DNA of 64,000 bases from Sphingobium chlorophenolicum (GTDB lineage Bacteria; Pseudomonadota; Alphaproteobacteria; Sphingomonadales; Sphingomonadaceae): assembly GCF_000722875.1 (NCBI RefSeq), contig NZ_JFHR01000016.1, positions 41,950 through 105,949 of the forward strand, given 5' to 3'. The notes under the pieces were generated by a model. It did not search any database. It was given only the letters and a program-made list of their open reading frames with translations, and was not told the DNA's origin. Shown in pieces: positions 62,308-64,000 of this stretch (position 1 is its first letter; the number at the start of each line of letters is the position of its first letter). Position numbers and translations under genes: made by a program.

Positions 62308-63930
62308 TCACTCCGCCGCGATGCTCATCCCCACCGCCTCGGCCACCTTGATCCCGTCGATCGCCGCCGAGAGAATGCCACCGGCATAGCCCGCCCCTTC
62401 CCCGGCCGGATAAAGGCCCGCGACGTTCAGGCTCTGCAAATCCTTCCTCCGCGTGATCCGGATAGGGGATGATGTGCGCGTCTCCACCCCCGTCATCACC
62501 GCGTCGGGATGATCGTAATTGGCGATCTGCCGCCCGAAGACCGGGATCGCCTCATGAAAAGCCTCCAGCACGAATTCGGGCAGGCATAGCGACAGGTCGG
62601 TCATGGTGACGCCCGGCTTGTAGGACGGCACGACCTCCCCCAGCGCCGTCGAAGCCCGCCCGGCCAGGAAATCCCCGACCCGCTGCCCCGGCGCGTGATA
62701 GGTTTCGCCCCCCGCGACGAAGGCCATGCTTTCCCAATGGCGCTGCAATTCTATCCCCGCCAGCGGCCCGCCGGGATAGTCGCGCTCCGGATCGATGCCG
62801 ACCACCAGCCCCGAATTGGCGTTGAATTCGGCCCGCGAATATTGGCTCATGCCGTTGGTGACGACGCGCCCTTCCTCCGAAGTCGCGGCCACCACCCGCC
62901 CGCCGGGACACATGCAGAAACTGTAAACGGTGCGCCCATTGGCGCAATGATGGACCAGGCTGTACGCCGCCGCGCCCAGCACCGGATGCCCGGCGCAATT
63001 GCCGTAGCGCGCCCGGTCGATCCAGCTTTGCGGATGCTCGATCCGCACGCCGATGGAAAAGGGCTTCGCCTCGATATGCACGCCGCGCCGATGCAACATT
63101 TCGAAGGTCGGCCGGGCGCTATGCCCCACCGCCAGCACGACATGATCCGTCTCGATAAAGCCGCCATCGGCCAGATGCACCCCGCGCAGCTTTTGCGTGC
63201 CGTCGCCCTGCCGCTCCAGTTCCAGATCGTCGACCCGGTGCTGCCAGCGATATTCGCCGCCCAGCCCCTCGATCTGCCGCCGCATCGCCTCCACCATGGA
63301 AACGAGGCGGAAGGTGCCGATATGCGGATGCGCCTCGGTCAGGATATCGTCCGGCGCGCCCGCCGCGACGAATTCCTCCAGCACCTTGCGGCCCAGAAAA
63401 CGCGGGTCCTTCACCCGGCAATAGAGCTTGCCGTCGGAGAATGTCCCCGCCCCGCCCTCGCCGAACTGGACATTGCTGTCGGGGTTCAGCTCGGCCCGGC
63501 GCCACAGCCCCCATGTGTCCTTGGTCCGCTCCCGCACCAGCTTGCCCCGGTCCAGGATGATCGGGCGGAACCCCATTTGCGCCAGGATCAGGCCCGCGAA
63601 CAGCCCGCACGGCCCCGCTCCGATGACGACGGGCCGCTTGCCCGACCAGCCCGCGGGCGCCTTCGCCACGAAGCGATAGTCGGTGTCGGGACGCGGCCGC
63701 ACGTCATGGTCCTTGGCGAAGCGCTCCAGCACCGCCGCCTCGTCCGCCACATCGACATCGACGGTGTAGACAAGCTGGATCGCATTTTTCCGCCGCGCAT
63801 CATTGCCCCGCCGCACCACGACATGGCCGAGCAGTTCCTGCGGTTCCAGGCCAAGCCGCTCGCAAATGGCGACGGGCATCGCCTCTGCGGGATGGTCGAG
63901 GGGCAGCTTCAATCCGGAAAGGCGCAACAT
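62308..63930 (-). CDS. FAD-dependent oxidoreductase (YtfP/AF2197-like)
   Basis: This 540-residue flavoprotein has the dinucleotide-binding GAGPCGLFAGLILA at 104-117, VQFGEGGAGTFSDGKLYCRVKDPR, and HVVLAVGHSARPTFEMLHRRGVHIEAKPFSIGVRIEHPQ. The C-terminal FAD motif is LYPAGEGAGYAGGILSAAIDGIKVAEAV. The length and arrangement match the family of putative NAD(P)/FAD dehydrogenases of unknown substrate. There is no membrane helix. It starts near the right edge, with a repeat copy just beyond. Confidence 0.9.
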   Translation of the reverse strand: MLRLSGLKLPLDHPAEAMPVAICERLGLEPQELLGHVVVRRGNDARRKNAIQLVYTVDVDVADEAAVLERFAKDHDVRPRPDTDYRFVAKAPAGWSGKRPVVIGAGPCGLFAGLILAQMGFRPIILDRGKLVRERTKDTWGLWRRAELNPDSNVQFGEGGAGTFSDGKLYCRVKDPRFLGRKVLEEFVAAGAPDDILTEAHPHIGTFRLVSMVEAMRRQIEGLGGEYRWQHRVDDLELERQGDGTQKLRGVHLADGGFIETDHVVLAVGHSARPTFEMLHRRGVHIEAKPFSIGVRIEHPQSWIDRARYGNCAGHPVLGAAAYSLVHHCANGRTVYSFCMCPGGRVVAATSEEGRVVTNGMSQYSRAEFNANSGLVVGIDPERDYPGGPLAGIELQRHWESMAFVAGGETYHAPGQRVGDFLAGRASTALGEVVPSYKPGVTMTDLSLCLPEFVLEAFHEAIPVFGRQIANYDHPDAVMTGVETRTSSPIRITRRKDLQSLNVAGLYPAGEGAGYAGGILSAAIDGIKVAEAVGMSIAAE

Positions 63931-63973
63931 GTGGACGCCCCTAGACCTAAAGCCGAGTCGGCTCCAGCATCTT

Positions 63974-64000
63974 AATCCTCCCCATCGAGAGATGGGGAGG
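63974..64000. repeat. Multi-hairpin intergenic repeat, copy 4 (partial)
   Basis: The outer stem CCTCCCCAT...ATGGGGAGG with loop CGAGAG matches copies 1 to 3. The window ends here, so only the left end is seen. It lies upstream of the FAD oxidoreductase start. Confidence 0.75.

Overview
The window looks like the chromosome of a GC-rich alphaproteobacterium of the sphingomonad group (Sphingobium, Sphingomonas or Novosphingobium type). The reasons are the very high third-position GC, the several TonB-dependent receptors, the large NAD-glutamate dehydrogenase, the RpoB and RpoC sequences, and intergenic palindromes of a kind I associate with sphingomonads. The genus is an inference from content; no search was run.

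Positions 1-14,940 look like an integrated accessory island ending at a tRNA-Thr(CGT) gene. Inward from the tRNA are a P4-type tyrosine integrase broken by one in-frame TAG, a CcdA/CcdB toxin-antitoxin pair, three small unknown genes, and the C-terminal half of an MFS transporter. Beyond them lies a catabolic block: hyuA, hyuB, an SDR and an NTF2-like protein, with a TetR regulator and an aldehyde dehydrogenase on the other strand. hyuB carries an extra C-terminal zinc-ribbon-like segment, which suggests a ketone-carboxylase-like enzyme. A promoter with a palindromic site, a second palindrome and an orphan 16-codon reading frame occupy the TetR-hyuA gap. The far end of the island lies outside the window.

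Positions 15,000-33,050 hold a PAS-like protein, the giant NAD-GDH and MlaA, then an iron/redox region. A four-gene operon (PepSY membrane protein, DUF2271, DUF4198, ApbE) probably forms a flavinylated periplasmic electron-transfer system, because the DUF2271 protein has the ApbE target motif DGISGAT. Facing it are two siderophore-type TonB receptors, a Sel1-repeat protein, a PiuC-type dioxygenase and a frameshifted tonB. Fur-box-like 7-1-7 sequences lie upstream of both receptors and of tonB.

Positions 33,050-50,000 carry housekeeping and envelope genes: RHH protein, phaB-type reductase, hemH, a molybdopterin oxidoreductase subunit, a CoA-binding protein, mrp, hflKC, degP, a HerA-like ATPase, a LuxR regulator, an MFS transporter and a third TonB receptor. 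Positions 50,225-58,930 hold rpoB and rpoC with a strong terminator. After that come tRNA-Gln(CTG), an OGG-fold-like protein, small secreted proteins, a degenerate thermonuclease-like protein and an FAD-dependent oxidoreductase.

A 135-140 bp multi-hairpin repeat occurs three times, each time between the 3' ends of convergent genes, with a fourth partial copy at the right edge. Its stems vary but stay paired, which suggests a mobile bidirectional terminator.
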